A stretch of 64,000 nt of DNA from Bradyrhizobium sp. CCBAU 53340 (GTDB lineage: Bacteria; Pseudomonadota; Alphaproteobacteria; Rhizobiales; Xanthobacteraceae), in assembly GCF_015291645.1 (NCBI RefSeq), contig NZ_CP030055.1:7400501-7464500 (forward strand), given 5' to 3'. Shown in pieces: positions 51,984-62,784 of this stretch. The position numbers and the translations under genes are program-made. The notes below the pieces were generated by a model. That model saw only the letters and a program-made list of their open reading frames with translations. It searched no databases and was not told the origin of the DNA. Within the stretch, counting starts at the first letter, position 1; each line of letters begins with the position of its first letter.

Positions 51984-53059
51984 TCAAATCATCCGCGAGC
52001 GGATACGGTCGACCAGCACGGCCAGGATGATGATCACGCCCACCAGCGCCTGCTGCCAGTAGGACGAGACCTGCGCCAGCACGAGGCCGTTGCGGATCAC
52101 TTCCAGCAGCACGCAGCCGACGATGGCCCCAAGCGGACCGCCGATGCCGCCGGCGAGGTTGGCACCGCCGATCACGGCCGCCGCGATCACGTTGAGCTCG
52201 TAGGAGGTCGCCATGTTGGCCGGCGCCGAGCCGAGCCAGCCGGAGATGATGATGCCCTGGAGGCCGGCGGCCAGCGCGCAGATCACATAGACCTCGATCT
52301 TCACCCGCACGACCGGGATGCCGGTGAGCTCGGCCGCCTTCTCGTTGCCGCCGAGCGCAAAGACGTGGCGGCCGAATGAGGTGTGATGCAGCACCACGGC
52401 CATCGCCAGCGCCAGGACCACCAGATAGATGAAAGGCACCGGCACGCCGAGCACGTCGCCCGAGGTCAGTGCGTAGAAATAGTCGGCATCGGGCCCGCCC
52501 GGAAAGCTGCCGCGGCCGTTGGTGACGACATAGCAGAGGCCGCGCACGATCGAGAGCATGCCGAGCGTGGTGACGAAGGGCGACAAGCCAAGCACGGCGA
52601 TGCAGAAGCCGTTGACGAGCCCGACGATCAGCGCAACGACGAGGCCCGCCAGCACCGAGACCAGCAGGATCAGGCCGGGCATGTTGGCGACCACGGTCTT
52701 GCCGTCGGCGGCCATATGGATGAACAGCGAGGCGCCGAGCCCGCCCGGCGTCGACAGCTCGGTCATCACCATCGAGGTGATGATGGCCGAGAAGCACATC
52801 ATCGATCCCACGGAGAGGTCGATGCCGCCGGTGATGATGACGAAAGTGACGCCGAGGGTCGCGATCGCGACGAAGGAGAAGTTCTTCGCCACGTTCTGCA
52901 TGTTGCCTTCGGTGAAGAAATAGGGGCTGGCGAAGTGCATGACGACGAGCAGCACCGCCAGCGCCAGCAGCACGTAGCCGGTCTGGGACGCGAAGATGCC
53001 GCGCTGCCACCATTTGCTCTTGCCGACATTGGAAAAGGTGATCGAGGACTCCATGGCCA

Positions 53060-53060
<1 letters not shown>
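51984..53060 (-). CDS. Sugar ABC transporter permease
   Basis: This 358-residue BPD_transp_2 (RbsC-like) permease has about ten membrane helices. Characteristic segments are TLGVTFVIITGGIDLSVGSMM and NVIAAAVIGGANLAGGIGGPLGAIVG. It pairs with the ATPase at 53060-53818 and the binding protein at 50955-51887. ATG 53060 shares one nucleotide with the ATPase stop (TGATG), which favours coupled translation. Confidence 0.95.
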
Positions 53061-53818
<758 letters not shown>

Positions 53819-53830
53819 GGGCGGCCTACT

Positions 53831-55153
53831 TCAGACGTAGCGATTGACGAGGGATTCCAGATATTCCTGCCGCCCCGAGTGCGGCTGCGGGTCGAAGCCG
53901 GGAAGAAGCGCGCGATCGGCGAGATCGGCGAGCGAGCGCTGGCCGCCGAGAATGGCGCGGCCCTCAGGCCCGGCCCATCCTTCGTAGCGCGAGGCGAGCG
54001 GCGCCGTGAGCGCGCCGGCATCGAGCATGTCGGCGGCGGCGAGGAACGCCCGCGCGCAGGCATCCATCGAGCCGACATGGGCATGGATGAGATCATCAGG
54101 GTCGATCGATTGACGACGGATCTTTGCGTCGAAATTGAGCCCGCCCGAGGTGAAGCCGCCGCGGTTCAGGATCTCGTGGAACACCAGCGCCAGCTCGGGA
54201 ACATTCATCGCGAATTGATCGGTGTCCCAGCCGAGCAGATCGTCGCCGCGGTTGATGTCGAGCGAGCCGAACACCCCGAGCGCCTCGGCGAGCGCGACCT
54301 CGTGATGGAAGGAATGGCCGGCGAGGATGGCGTGGTTCTGTTCGATGTTCAGCTTGACGTCCTTGAGCAGATCGTAGCGCTGGAGGAAGCCATAACAAGT
54401 GGCGACGTCGAAATCATATTGATGCTTGGTCGGCTCCTTCGGCTTCGGCTCGATCAGGATCGGGCCCTTGAAGCCTATTCTGTGCTTGTGCTCGACGACG
54501 AGCGAGACGAAACGGCCGAGCTGGTCGAGCTCGCGCTTAAGATCGGTATTGAGCAGCGTCTCGTAGCCCTCGCGGCCGCCCCAGAGCACGTAGTTCTGGC
54601 CGCCGAGCCGGTGCGTCACCTCCAGCGCCGCGCGGACCTGGCCGGCGGCATAGGTGAAGATCTCAGGGTCCGGATTGGTCGCGGCGCCCGCCATGTAGCG
54701 GCGATGCGTGAACAGGTTGGCAGTGCCCCAGAGCAGGCGGACCTTGGCTGACGCCATCTTCGCTTCGAACACATCGGCAATCGCGTTGAGATTGGCGACG
54801 GACTCTTGAAGCGAAGCGCCTTCCGGCGCCGCATCGACGTCGTGGAAGGTGAAGAAGGGGACATCCAGCAGGCGGAACAGTTCGAAGGCGACATCCGCCT
54901 TGGCCCGCGCCATCGCCATCGGATCGCTGCCGTGGTGCCAGGGTCGCAGGAACGTCTCGCCGCCGAAGGGATCGCCGCCCGGCCAGCACAACGAATGCCA
55001 GTAGCAGACCGCGAAGCGCAGGTGGTCCTCCAGCCTGCGGCCATGAACCATGCGGTCCTTGTCATACCAGCGGAAGGCGGGCGTGCTTCCCGCATCCTTG
55101 CCGGCGAAGGCGACAGGTGCGCTTGCATCGAAGAATTTGGCTGGCGCGTTCAC
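53831..55153 (-). CDS. xylA: Xylose isomerase
   Basis: This 440-residue metal enzyme converts D-xylose to D-xylulose. Conserved segments are FFTFHDVD (catalytic His), [36 protein letters not shown] (metal ligands) and [19 protein letters not shown]. The length is normal for the class II enzyme. The start GTG 55153 is immediately after the xylB stop (TAAGTG). Related sugars are possible substrates. Confidence 0.97.
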   Translation of the reverse strand: MNAPAKFFDASAPVAFAGKDAGSTPAFRWYDKDRMVHGRRLEDHLRFAVCYWHSLCWPGGDPFGGETFLRPWHHGSDPMAMARAKADVAFELFRLLDVPFFTFHDVDAAPEGASLQESVANLNAIADVFEAKMASAKVRLLWGTANLFTHRRYMAGAATNPDPEIFTYAAGQVRAALEVTHRLGGQNYVLWGGREGYETLLNTDLKRELDQLGRFVSLVVEHKHRIGFKGPILIEPKPKEPTKHQYDFDVATCYGFLQRYDLLKDVKLNIEQNHAILAGHSFHHEVALAEALGVFGSLDINRGDDLLGWDTDQFAMNVPELALVFHEILNRGGFTSGGLNFDAKIRRQSIDPDDLIHAHVGSMDACARAFLAAADMLDAGALTAPLASRYEGWAGPEGRAILGGQRSLADLADRALLPGFDPQPHSGRQEYLESLVNRYV

Positions 55154-56605
55154 TTAAGTTCTCTCCTTCAACGCGGGGTAAAGCTCGCGCCACCGGCGAT
55201 AGGCTTCGTCATAGGCGGCGGTCACGGATGCACGGGGCACGAAACTCGCGAGCCGGCGTGGGCGAGCGCAGACTTGCGCCGGATCTTCTCCGGTGACCGC
55301 AAGACGGCCGAGTCGCGCGGCGCCGAGCGCAGCGCCGATCTCGCCCTCTTCGACACGGTGCACGGGAATGCCGAGCACGTCGGCGCAGATCTGCGCCCAG
55401 AGCGGCGAGCGCGAGCCACCGCCGACCAGATCGAGCTCAGCAATCGATCCGCTCGCGGTCAGCGCCGCCAGATTGTCGCGCGCCGCGAAGGCGACGCCCT
55501 CGAGCACGGCCTGGACGATCTGGCTGCGTCCCATCGCACCGCGCAGGCCGACGAAGGCGCCGCTGGCTGCGGCATCATTGTGCGGCGTGCGCTCGCCATC
55601 GAGATAGGGCAGGAATTGGATCGGGCTCGGTCCGTCGACGTGCTCGCCGAGTGGCGCCAGCAGAGCCGCGGCCGGGGTTTCCATCACGCCGGAAAGCCAG
55701 GCGAGTGAGGCCGCCGCCGACAACATCACGCCCATCTGGTGCCACAGGCCCGGCAGCGCATGGCAGAACGCATGCACCGCCGCTTCGGGCGCCGGCGCAA
55801 AACGGTCGGTGACGCGGAACACCACGCCCGACGTGCCGAGCGACAGGAAGGCGTCGCCAGGGGCGATGGCGCCGAGGCCGATCGCGCTCGCGGCATTGTC
55901 ACCGGCACCGCCGGCGACGACGACATTCATCGCCATGCCCCAACGCTGCGCGAATTCGGGTGCGAGCACCGCACTCACCTCGCTGCCTTCGACGAGGCGC
56001 GGCATGTGGTGCAGGTCGAGCCCGGTGGCCTTGAGCAGGTCGACCGACCAGCTGCGCCTGCCGACATCGAGCCATAGCGTGCCCGATGCGTCCGACATGT
56101 CCTCGGCCATCTCGCCGGTGAGGCGATAGCGCACATAGGCCTTTGGCAGCAGCACCTTGGCGACGCGGTTGAAAATGCCGGGCTCGTGCCGCGCGACCCA
56201 CATCAGCTTGGGCGCGGTGAAGCCGGGCATCGCCAGATTGCCCGCGATCGCGTGCAGCGAGGGACAGCGGCGCTCGAGCTCGACGCATTCGGCATGCGAG
56301 CGGCCATCGTTCCAGAGGATGGCGGGGCGCAGCGGCCGGCCATCTTCGCCCAGCAGCGTCGCGCCATGCATCTGGCCGGACAGGCCGATGCCAGCGACCT
56401 GGGCGACCTCGCGCGGATGATGGGCAGCGAGATCATCGACCGCGCCGATCGCCGCATCGACCCAGCCGTCCGGATCCTGCTCGGACCACAGCGGCGCGGG
56501 ATGCGACAGCGCAAGCTCGCGGGCCGCCGTCGCGACGATCGCGCCAGCTTCGCTCATGAGCACCGCCTTCACACCGGACGTGCCGACGTCCAGTCCAAGA
56601 TACAC
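55154..56605 (-). CDS. xylB: Xylulokinase
   Basis: This 483-residue FGGY kinase phosphorylates D-xylulose to xylulose 5-phosphate. The ATP-binding start YLGLDVGTSGVKAVLM, the GIGLSGQMHGATLL segment, and the late GGGSRSPLWAQICADVLG are diagnostic. GTG 56605 is chosen because GGAGG lies 5 nt upstream and the resulting N-terminus fits the family; longer frames upstream lack a site. It is 84 bp from the LacI gene. Confidence 0.96.
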   Translation of the reverse strand: MYLGLDVGTSGVKAVLMSEAGAIVATAARELALSHPAPLWSEQDPDGWVDAAIGAVDDLAAHHPREVAQVAGIGLSGQMHGATLLGEDGRPLRPAILWNDGRSHAECVELERRCPSLHAIAGNLAMPGFTAPKLMWVARHEPGIFNRVAKVLLPKAYVRYRLTGEMAEDMSDASGTLWLDVGRRSWSVDLLKATGLDLHHMPRLVEGSEVSAVLAPEFAQRWGMAMNVVVAGGAGDNAASAIGLGAIAPGDAFLSLGTSGVVFRVTDRFAPAPEAAVHAFCHALPGLWHQMGVMLSAAASLAWLSGVMETPAAALLAPLGEHVDGPSPIQFLPYLDGERTPHNDAAASGAFVGLRGAMGRSQIVQAVLEGVAFAARDNLAALTASGSIAELDLVGGGSRSPLWAQICADVLGIPVHRVEEGEIGAALGAARLGRLAVTGEDPAQVCARPRRLASFVPRASVTAAYDEAYRRWRELYPALKERT

Positions 56606-56689
56606 ACCGTCCTCCCTTGCTGGCCCGGTTGGCGATCTCCGTCGCCTGGTCCGCGGGCCGTCCTCGTTCACGCCGCCGGCCCTTCCGGC

Positions 56690-57733
56690 CTATGGCAGAT
56701 TGTCCCGCATCACGATGTCGATCCTGATCTTCTCCTGTTCGTGCAGAATCGGCTCGCCGCGGGCGAGCGCGAGCAGCACGCGCACGGCGGCGCGCGCCTC
56801 ATGCCCAGGATTCTGCGAGATCGCCGCATCCATCACGCCCTGCAACAACAGCCGGCGCGTCAGCACGGTGACGTCGTGCCCGACGAACACGATTTGCTTT
56901 TCGCGACCAGCCCCGCTCAACGCATTGGCCACGCCTTGCGTGCCAGCGCCGACGTTATAAAGGCCTACAATGTCAGCATGCCTGCCGAACATCCGCGCCA
57001 ACCCCTGCTCCGAGCGCTCGTCCTCGTCGCGCCCCTCCAGCACCGGCAGAACGCTGAGGCCGGGAAATTCCGAGGCCATCACCTGATTGAAGCCAAAGAT
57101 GCGCTCGGCATGATCGCGCAGGCCCTGCGATCCCGCGACGATCGCGACCTTGCCGGACCTTTGGCCGACCAGCCGGCCGACCAATGCACCGGCGGTGCGA
57201 CCGGCCGCGATGTTGTCTATGCCGACATAATGGTGGCGCCGCGAGGACGGCACGTCCGAGACCAACGTGACCACCTTGATGCCGGCGTCGACGAGGTCGT
57301 TGATCGCGGCGCGAACGCCGGGATGATCCAGCGCCACCACCGCAACGCCGTCGTAATCGCCCGACAGCGCTTCGAGCGAGGCTGCGAGCACGGAGGGATC
57401 GAACACGTCGGTCGTGATCGTTTCGACACCGAGGCGACGGGCCGAGAGCCAGCCCGACATCTCGCCGAGATAGGCCTCGATCTGCTGCATGAACGGGTTC
57501 GGGCCCGACGGCATCACGAAGGCGAAGCGGCGGGCACGGCCGCGAGCGAGCTCGGCGGCGGCCACATGCGGCTGGAAGGAATTGCGCGCAATCGCCTCCT
57601 GGACGCGCCGGACCGTGTCCGCCCGTACGCCGGGGCGGTTGTGCAAGACGCGATCGACCGTGGCGAGGCTGACACCGGCCTCACGGGCGATGTCCTTCAA
57701 AGTCAGCGCGGCGGAAACGGTCTCCTCGGCCAT
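56690..57733 (-). CDS. LacI family transcriptional regulator of the sugar operon
   Basis: This 347-residue repressor has a LacI helix-turn-helix (LTLKDIAREAGVSLATVDRVLHNRPGVR, about 10-37) and a periplasmic-binding-like sensor domain similar to that of D-ribose/xylose repressors. It is the first gene of the operon and likely controls it in response to a pentose or other sugar. A LacI-type palindrome with a central CG (57758-57773) lies 25 bp upstream. Confidence 0.94.
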   Translation of the reverse strand: MAEETVSAALTLKDIAREAGVSLATVDRVLHNRPGVRADTVRRVQEAIARNSFQPHVAAAELARGRARRFAFVMPSGPNPFMQQIEAYLGEMSGWLSARRLGVETITTDVFDPSVLAASLEALSGDYDGVAVVALDHPGVRAAINDLVDAGIKVVTLVSDVPSSRRHHYVGIDNIAAGRTAGALVGRLVGQRSGKVAIVAGSQGLRDHAERIFGFNQVMASEFPGLSVLPVLEGRDEDERSEQGLARMFGRHADIVGLYNVGAGTQGVANALSGAGREKQIVFVGHDVTVLTRRLLLQGVMDAAISQNPGHEARAAVRVLLALARGEPILHEQEKIRIDIVMRDNLP

Positions 57734-57757
57734 GCCCGAAGGCTAGCAGAGGTGTTT

Positions 57758-57773
57758 TGAGGTACGCAACTCA
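57758..57773. promoter_or_regulatory. Candidate LacI-type operator
   Basis: TGAGGTA-CG-CAACTCA pairs at 6 of 8 positions around a central CG. It lies just upstream of the lacI start codon in the operon's promoter region. Confidence 0.45.
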
Positions 57774-57834
57774 TTTTGAGGGGCGGGCCGGCATTTTAGA
57801 TAGCGTCGCCGGGCGGGTGCGCCCCAATCCGGCG

Positions 57835-58296
57835 CTAGGCGCCCAGATCCAGCGTCAGGAATAGGCTGTTGCGGTCCTCGACATAGCCCACGAACGGAAG
57901 GCAGGGCACGAAGCCGTGGGCGTGATAGAGCGCATGGGCCGGCTTGAAATAGTCCCACGATCCGGTCTCCAGGCTCAGCCGCTTCATGTCACGCTTGCGC
58001 GCCTCGGCGATGATGTGGCGGAGCATCTCCCCGCCGAAACCGCGGCGGCGGGCGGTCTGGAGCGTGTGCATCGACTTCACCTCGCCATGGTCCGGCGAGA
58101 GCGTCTTCAGCGCGCCGGTCGCGACCAGCGTCTCATCGTCCCAGCCGGTCCAGAACGCGACGTCGCTGGCGCGAAGGCCGGCGAGATCGAGGGCATGCGC
58201 GCTGCCCGGGGCCGTCTGCGCCCGCGCCGCCGTGACGTGATGATCGAGCAACGCGACGACCCGCGGATCGAAGGTATCGCCAATTCGGATCTGCAT
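57835..58296 (-). CDS. GNAT family N-acetyltransferase
   Basis: This 153-residue acetyltransferase has the acetyl-CoA motif TLQTARRRGFGGEMLRHIIAEAR (about residues 78-101) and the late strand RLSLETGSWDYFKPAHALYHAHGF. The substrate is unknown. It follows the phosphinothricin-type acetyltransferase by 15 bp and belongs to the XRE-cupin operon. The start is ATG 58296. Confidence 0.92.
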   Translation of the reverse strand: MQIRIGDTFDPRVVALLDHHVTAARAQTAPGSAHALDLAGLRASDVAFWTGWDDETLVATGALKTLSPDHGEVKSMHTLQTARRRGFGGEMLRHIIAEARKRDMKRLSLETGSWDYFKPAHALYHAHGFVPCLPFVGYVEDRNSLFLTLDLGA

Positions 58297-58311
58297 CGTC
58301 AGGACCTCACG

Positions 58312-58824
58312 TCAAGGATTCACTTGGCTTGCAAGCTGCTTCTGCATCAAGACGAGATCGAGCCAGCGGCCGAACTTGCAGCCGACCTCCGGCATGCGGG
58401 CAACCTCGACAAAGCCGAGCGAGGCGTGCAGGCCGATCGAGCCGGCATTAAGGGCCTCGATCCCGGCGACCATGGCGTGCTTGTTGAGCATCGTGGCGCG
58501 CTCGATCAGCGCGGCGACGAGGCTGCGGCCGATTCCTGCGCGCTGGTGCCGTTCGTCGACATAGACCGAATTCTCGACGGTGTGGCGATAGCCGGGGAAG
58601 GGGCGAAAATCACCGAACGAGGCGAAGCCGACGACATCCCTGCCCTTCATTGCGACCAGCACGGGATAGCCGGCCTGCTGCCGCGCGCGAATCCATTCGC
58701 GCCGCGAGTCGAGATCGGCCGGTCCGTCGGTCCATACCGCGGTGGTGTTGACCACGGAGAAATTATAGATGGCGAGGATATCAGGCGCATCCTCGAGCGT
58801 GGCATCCCGTACGATCAGCGACAT
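58312..58824 (-). CDS. GNAT family N-acetyltransferase (phosphinothricin/methionine sulfone type)
   Basis: This 170-residue acetyltransferase resembles Pat/YncA enzymes: AIYNFSVVNTTAVWTD near the N-terminus and VYVDERHQRAGIGRSLVAALIERA as the acetyl-CoA motif. It may detoxify an amino acid analogue. ATG 58824 shares one nucleotide with the upstream stop (TGATG), so translation is coupled to the regulator. Confidence 0.93.
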   Translation of the reverse strand: MSLIVRDATLEDAPDILAIYNFSVVNTTAVWTDGPADLDSRREWIRARQQAGYPVLVAMKGRDVVGFASFGDFRPFPGYRHTVENSVYVDERHQRAGIGRSLVAALIERATMLNKHAMVAGIEALNAGSIGLHASLGFVEVARMPEVGCKFGRWLDLVLMQKQLASQVNP

Positions 58825-59405
58825 CACATTTTCCCGTATGACGTTCCGCGCCGCGTGATGATGACGTAGCGCGCGTCCTGCCTGGTTTCGTTCTCGAAGG
58901 TCACCGCCCGCATGACATCGAAATCCAGACAGTCACCCTCACGCAGGCGCACCGCCTTGGCGTCAATGTGCACGCAGACTGCGCCCTCCAGCATCAGAAG
59001 CTGCTGGGTGAAGGCGCTACGCCCCCACGGGCTGTAGGCCACGCGCGCGCCGGCCGGCAGATCGACGACGATGATCTCGATGCCGCTTGCCGCATCGGCC
59101 GGCGAGGCATGACGGCGCCGGTAACCGCTGTCGGGATCGCGCCATTGCGGCTGGTCGGCAAGCCGGGTCAGCCGCTCCGGCGGCTTCTCCGAAAGCGCGA
59201 CCACGTCGCTGAGCGAGACATCGAGCGCCGCGCAGAGCTTGTTGAGCAGCGCCGCCGTGGCGCTGCTCTGCGCCCGCTCGACCCTCCCGATCATGGCCCG
59301 GCTGACACCGGAGCGGCTGGCGAGTTCGTTCAAGGTCATGCCGGCCTGCGTCCTCAGGATCTTCAATCGGCGACCGATCGCCCTGTCGAGTTTCTGCTGG
59401 TCCAT
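58824..59405 (-). CDS. XRE-cupin transcriptional regulator
   Basis: This 193-residue protein has an N-terminal XRE helix-turn-helix (TLNELASRSGVSRAMIGRVERAQSSATAALLNKL, about 24-57) and a C-terminal cupin sensor domain. Such SutR-like regulators often control a neighbouring acetyltransferase, and here two lie downstream in the same operon. The ligand is unknown. The start is ATG 59405. Confidence 0.93.
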   Translation of the reverse strand: MDQQKLDRAIGRRLKILRTQAGMTLNELASRSGVSRAMIGRVERAQSSATAALLNKLCAALDVSLSDVVALSEKPPERLTRLADQPQWRDPDSGYRRRHASPADAASGIEIIVVDLPAGARVAYSPWGRSAFTQQLLMLEGAVCVHIDAKAVRLREGDCLDFDVMRAVTFENETRQDARYVIITRRGTSYGKM

Positions 59406-59581
59406 GGTGTGGTCCTGATCCGAACATCGTCCGGCACGTGGACCGCATCCGCCGGGCGAAACAAGTCTAGGCCGGAGGCGCGGCGCGTGCCGGGATCGAG
59501 AGGCTAATATATTGGAATCTTTGCGCGCGGCGCAGCACCGTTTAGGATGCACCAAATGACAATGCAGCGGGAGGCAACGAT

Positions 59582-60577
59582 ATGAGCGGACCGACGCAGC
59601 GCACGATCAAGGCCAACGGCATCAGCCTCAACGTCGCCGAACAGGGCGAGGGTCCGCTGGTGCTGCTGTGCCACGGCTTTCCGGAAAGCTGGTACTCCTG
59701 GCGTCATCAGCTCGAGGCGCTGGCAGCGGCCGGCTACCATGCCGTCGCGCCCGACATGCGCGGCTATGGCAAGAGCGACAAGCCCGAGGCGATCGACCAG
59801 TACACGATTTTCCATATGATCGGCGATCTCGTCGGCGTGCTCGATGCGTTCGAGGCAAAGAGCGCCATCATCGTCGGCCATGACTGGGGTGCGGGGATCG
59901 CCTGGCACGCGGCGCGGCTGCGCCCGGACCGCTTTCGCGGTGCTGCCATTCTCAGCGTGCCTTATCGCCCGCGCAGCGAGGCGCGCCCGACCAGCGTGAT
60001 GCCGCAGACTGAGGAAGCCCAGTTCTATCAACTGTACTTTCAGGAGCCCGGCGTCGCCGAAGCGGAGTTCGAGGCGGATCCGCGCAAAACGCTCGCCGCG
60101 ATGCTGTTCGGCGGCTCCGGCGAGGGCGTCACCGCCATTCGCGCCATGGCGGCTGCGAGCGGACAGAAGTCAAAAGGCGTCGGCATGGTCTCGCGCAAGG
60201 ACGGTCTGCTGCCGAAGGTGCCGGTGCCGCCGCCGTCATGGCTCAGCGCCGCGGACCTCGACTATTACGCCGGCGAATTCGCCCGCAGCGGCTTTCGCGG
60301 GCCGCTCAACTATTACCGCAACATCGATCGCAACTGGGAGCTGATGGGCGCCTTCGAGGGCGTGAAGGTAACCGTGCCCACGCTGTTCATCGCCGGTGAC
60401 CTCGACATGGTCATGGCCTTTCCCGGCGCGGCCGAGCATCTCGCCAACATGAAGCAATGGGTGCCACAGCTGTGCGAAATCAAAATGCTGCCGGGCTGCG
60501 GACACTGGACGCAGCAGGAGCGGCCGAACGAGGTGAACGCGGCGCTCGTTGATTTCCTGCGGAGCTTGCCGGGCTGA
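59582..60577 (+). CDS. Alpha/beta hydrolase, epoxide-hydrolase-like
   Basis: This 331-residue enzyme has the HGFPESWYSW motif, the nucleophile aspartate in VGHDWGAGIAWH, and the late histidine in LPGCGHWTQQERP. These are the marks of soluble epoxide hydrolases, with which haloalkane dehalogenases share the fold. The substrate is unknown. It is divergent from the XRE-cupin gene and ends 6 bp before the convergent rpiB. Confidence 0.92.
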   Translation: MSGPTQRTIKANGISLNVAEQGEGPLVLLCHGFPESWYSWRHQLEALAAAGYHAVAPDMRGYGKSDKPEAIDQYTIFHMIGDLVGVLDAFEAKSAIIVGHDWGAGIAWHAARLRPDRFRGAAILSVPYRPRSEARPTSVMPQTEEAQFYQLYFQEPGVAEAEFEADPRKTLAAMLFGGSGEGVTAIRAMAAASGQKSKGVGMVSRKDGLLPKVPVPPPSWLSAADLDYYAGEFARSGFRGPLNYYRNIDRNWELMGAFEGVKVTVPTLFIAGDLDMVMAFPGAAEHLANMKQWVPQLCEIKMLPGCGHWTQQERPNEVNAALVDFLRSLPG

Positions 60578-60583
60578 GGAGCC

Positions 60584-61015
60584 CTAGCAGGCCCCCAGCT
60601 TGTCGATGCGCTTTTGATGGCGGCCGCCCTCGAACGCGGTGCCCAGGAAGGCTTCGACGCATTCCTTTGCGACCACGTCGCCGGTCGTGCGTCCGCCCAG
60701 CGCCAGAACATTCGCGTCGTTGTGCTGGCGGCACAGCCGCGCGCCCGTGACATCGTGCACGAGTGCGCAACGGATATGGGCATGGCGGTTGGCGGCGATG
60801 GAAATGCCGATGCCCGATCCGCAGACGAGAACGCCGCGCCCGGCCTTGCCGGCCTTGATGGCGTCGGCGAGCTTGTTGGCGAAGTCGGGATAGTCGACCG
60901 AAGCGGCGCTGTCCGTGCCCAGGTCGAGCCAGGCCACATCAGGCAAGGCGACCTTCAGGGCTTCCTTGAGGGCAAAGCCCCCGTGATCACAGGCGATGGC
61001 GACGGTATCGAGCAT
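60584..61015 (-). CDS. rpiB: Ribose-5-phosphate isomerase B
   Basis: This 143-residue enzyme interconverts ribose 5-phosphate and ribulose 5-phosphate. It has the RpiB/LacAB opening VAIACDHGGFALKEALK and the conserved GVLVCGSGIGISIAANRHAHIRCALVHD segment containing the active-site cysteine. ATG 61015 is preferred because GAGG is 8 nt upstream; ATG 61021 sits too close to the same site. It stands alone downstream of the tRNA gene on the same strand. Confidence 0.96.
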   Translation of the reverse strand: MLDTVAIACDHGGFALKEALKVALPDVAWLDLGTDSAASVDYPDFANKLADAIKAGKAGRGVLVCGSGIGISIAANRHAHIRCALVHDVTGARLCRQHNDANVLALGGRTTGDVVAKECVEAFLGTAFEGGRHQKRIDKLGAC

Positions 61016-61052
61016 GTCCATGCCCTCGGAGTGCGCGATGCGAGGCAGGGAT

Positions 61053-61126
61053 TGGAGCGGGCGAAGGGAATCGAACCCTCGTATGCAGCTTGGGAAGCTG
61101 CCGTTCTACCATTGAACTACGCCCGC
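61053..61126 (-). tRNA. tRNA-Gly (anticodon CCC)
   Basis: The 74-nt sequence, read on the minus strand, has the 7-bp acceptor stem GCGGGCG/CGCCCGC, a D-loop AATGGTAGAA, a GCAGC-TTCCCAA-GCTGC anticodon arm with anticodon CCC (61092-61094), GGTTCGATTCC in the T-arm, and an encoded CCA end. It decodes the GGG glycine codon. Confidence 0.97.
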
Positions 61127-61301
61127 GAACGCGCGTTTGCCGCGCCCATCCTGATTAGCCGAGACGGTGTCCGGCGCCAAGCGCTTTGACGCGTCAGGCC
61201 GGACTGATGTTAACGTCCTGGCAAGATTCCAGGTGCGTCGGATTGTGGCAGTGTTATGATCTTGTGCCTGGGGAGAGGCGTGCACTGAGTGGGGCGTGTG
61301 C

Positions 61302-61880
61302 ATGGTGGGGTGTGCTTACACGATATTCGACACGCCCGTAGGGCGCTGCGGCATCATCTGGAGCAGCACCGGCGTGGTCGCCGTGCAATTGCCGGAGGCA
61401 CGGGAGATCGACACCCGCCGCCGGATCTTTGCGGTCCATCCGGAAGCGCGCGAGCAACCCGCCCCTCTCAATACAGAGCTTGCGATCGAGGGCATCGTGG
61501 CCTTGTTGCAAGGCCGCGATCCTGACTTTTCCGACGTCAGCCTGGACGCCGGCGGCGTTCCCCCCTTCAACCGGCGGGTCTACGAATACTCCTGCACCAT
61601 CCCGCGCGGGGAGACGCGCACCTATCACGAGATCGCCAAGGCGCTGGGCGCTTCGGGCGCTGCGCATTCGGTGGCACAGGCGATCTCGAAAAATCCCTAC
61701 ATGCTGATCGTACCCTGCCACCGCGTGCTGGAAGCCGGCAATTACGCGGACCGGCTCTCGCCTTACGGCGGGGTGATCTCCAAGCGGCGGCTGCTGGCGC
61801 TCGAGGGCGCCCATCCGGTCGCCAGCAAGACGCTGTTCGAGGTGCTGCTGCCCGTTGCCCCGCCGAGGCCGTCCACCTAG
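61302..61880 (+). CDS. ogt: Methylated-DNA-[protein]-cysteine S-methyltransferase
   Basis: This 192-residue suicide repair protein removes alkyl groups from O6-alkylguanine. The acceptor cysteine is in IVPCHRVLEAG. YEYSCTIPRGETRTYHEIAKALG holds the DNA-binding helix, and the C-terminal SPYGGVISKRRLLALEG is typical. ATG 61302 has GGGG about 7 nt upstream; GTG 61296 is the alternative. An AraC-type regulator begins 10 bp after it, so the two are probably cotranscribed. Confidence 0.95.
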   Translation: MVGCAYTIFDTPVGRCGIIWSSTGVVAVQLPEAREIDTRRRIFAVHPEAREQPAPLNTELAIEGIVALLQGRDPDFSDVSLDAGGVPPFNRRVYEYSCTIPRGETRTYHEIAKALGASGAAHSVAQAISKNPYMLIVPCHRVLEAGNYADRLSPYGGVISKRRLLALEGAHPVASKTLFEVLLPVAPPRPST

Positions 61881-61889
61881 ATAGGTGGC

Positions 61890-62729
61890 ATGGACGCCAC
61901 CACGCTGCTGACGACACGATCGATGACCGTCTCCGAGTTTCGCTGTGATGCGGGGCCGGACGATACGCCGTTTGCCGAATGCCGCACCGGCCATTCCATC
62001 GCCTATGTCCGCTCCGGCAGTTTCGGCTGCCATTGCCGCGCCGGCTTCTTTGAGCTGGTGGCGGGCTCGCTGCTGGTCGGCGCGCCCGGCGAGGAATACA
62101 CCTGCACGCATGAGCATGTTTCGGGCGACGTCTGCCTCGGCTTCTTCTTCAGCGAGGATTTGGTCGATGCGCTCGGAGGGCGGCGCGAGACCTGGCAAGT
62201 CGGCGCGACACCGCCGCTGCCCGAGCTGATGGTGCTGGGCGAGCTCGCCCAGACGGCGGCAGATGGCAACAGCGATCTGGGCGTCGACGAAGTCGGCCAG
62301 ATTCTTGCGAGCCGCTTCGTCGAGCTGGTCTCTGGCAAGCCGCGCAAGCAGGCCTCGCCGACGGTGCGCGACCGCCGCCGCGCGGTCGAGGCCGCGTTGT
62401 GGATCGACGACAACTCACATGCCGAAATCGATCTCGAACAGGCCGCACGATTGGCAGATTTGAGCCCGTTCCATTTCCTGCGACTGTTCTCCAGCGTGCT
62501 CGGCGTCACCCCGCATCAATATCTGGTGCGCTCGCGGCTGCGGCATGCGGCGCGCCTGCTCGCTGAGGACGACATCGCGGTCACCGACATCGCCTATGAC
62601 GTCGGCTTCGGCGACCTCTCCAACTTCGTTCGCACCTTCCACCGCGCCGCCGGCCTATCGCCGACCAGGTTCCGGCAGGCCTCGAAGGGCAAGCGCAAGA
62701 TTCTCCAAGAGCCGTTCGCCCTCAACTAA
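61890..62729 (+). CDS. AraC family transcriptional regulator
   Basis: This 279-residue protein has a C-terminal AraC domain with two helix-turn-helix units: [46 protein letters not shown] and [32 protein letters not shown]. The N-terminal cupin-like sensor domain has several cysteines (CHC, CTC and others), which could bind a metal or reactive compound. It is 10 bp downstream of ogt. The inducer is unknown. Confidence 0.94.
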   Translation: MDATTLLTTRSMTVSEFRCDAGPDDTPFAECRTGHSIAYVRSGSFGCHCRAGFFELVAGSLLVGAPGEEYTCTHEHVSGDVCLGFFFSEDLVDALGGRRETWQVGATPPLPELMVLGELAQTAADGNSDLGVDEVGQILASRFVELVSGKPRKQASPTVRDRRRAVEAALWIDDNSHAEIDLEQAARLADLSPFHFLRLFSSVLGVTPHQYLVRSRLRHAARLLAEDDIAVTDIAYDVGFGDLSNFVRTFHRAAGLSPTRFRQASKGKRKILQEPFALN

Positions 62730-62784
62730 CTAGGGTCGTCTCCGGCGCGCGCCACGAGCGGCGCGCTTTGCAATGGAGACGACC

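Noticed and set aside
59506..59513. AATATATT palindrome upstream of the epoxide-hydrolase-like gene as an XRE operator
   Set aside because: An 8-bp AT palindrome is too short to support a call; it could equally be part of a -10 region.
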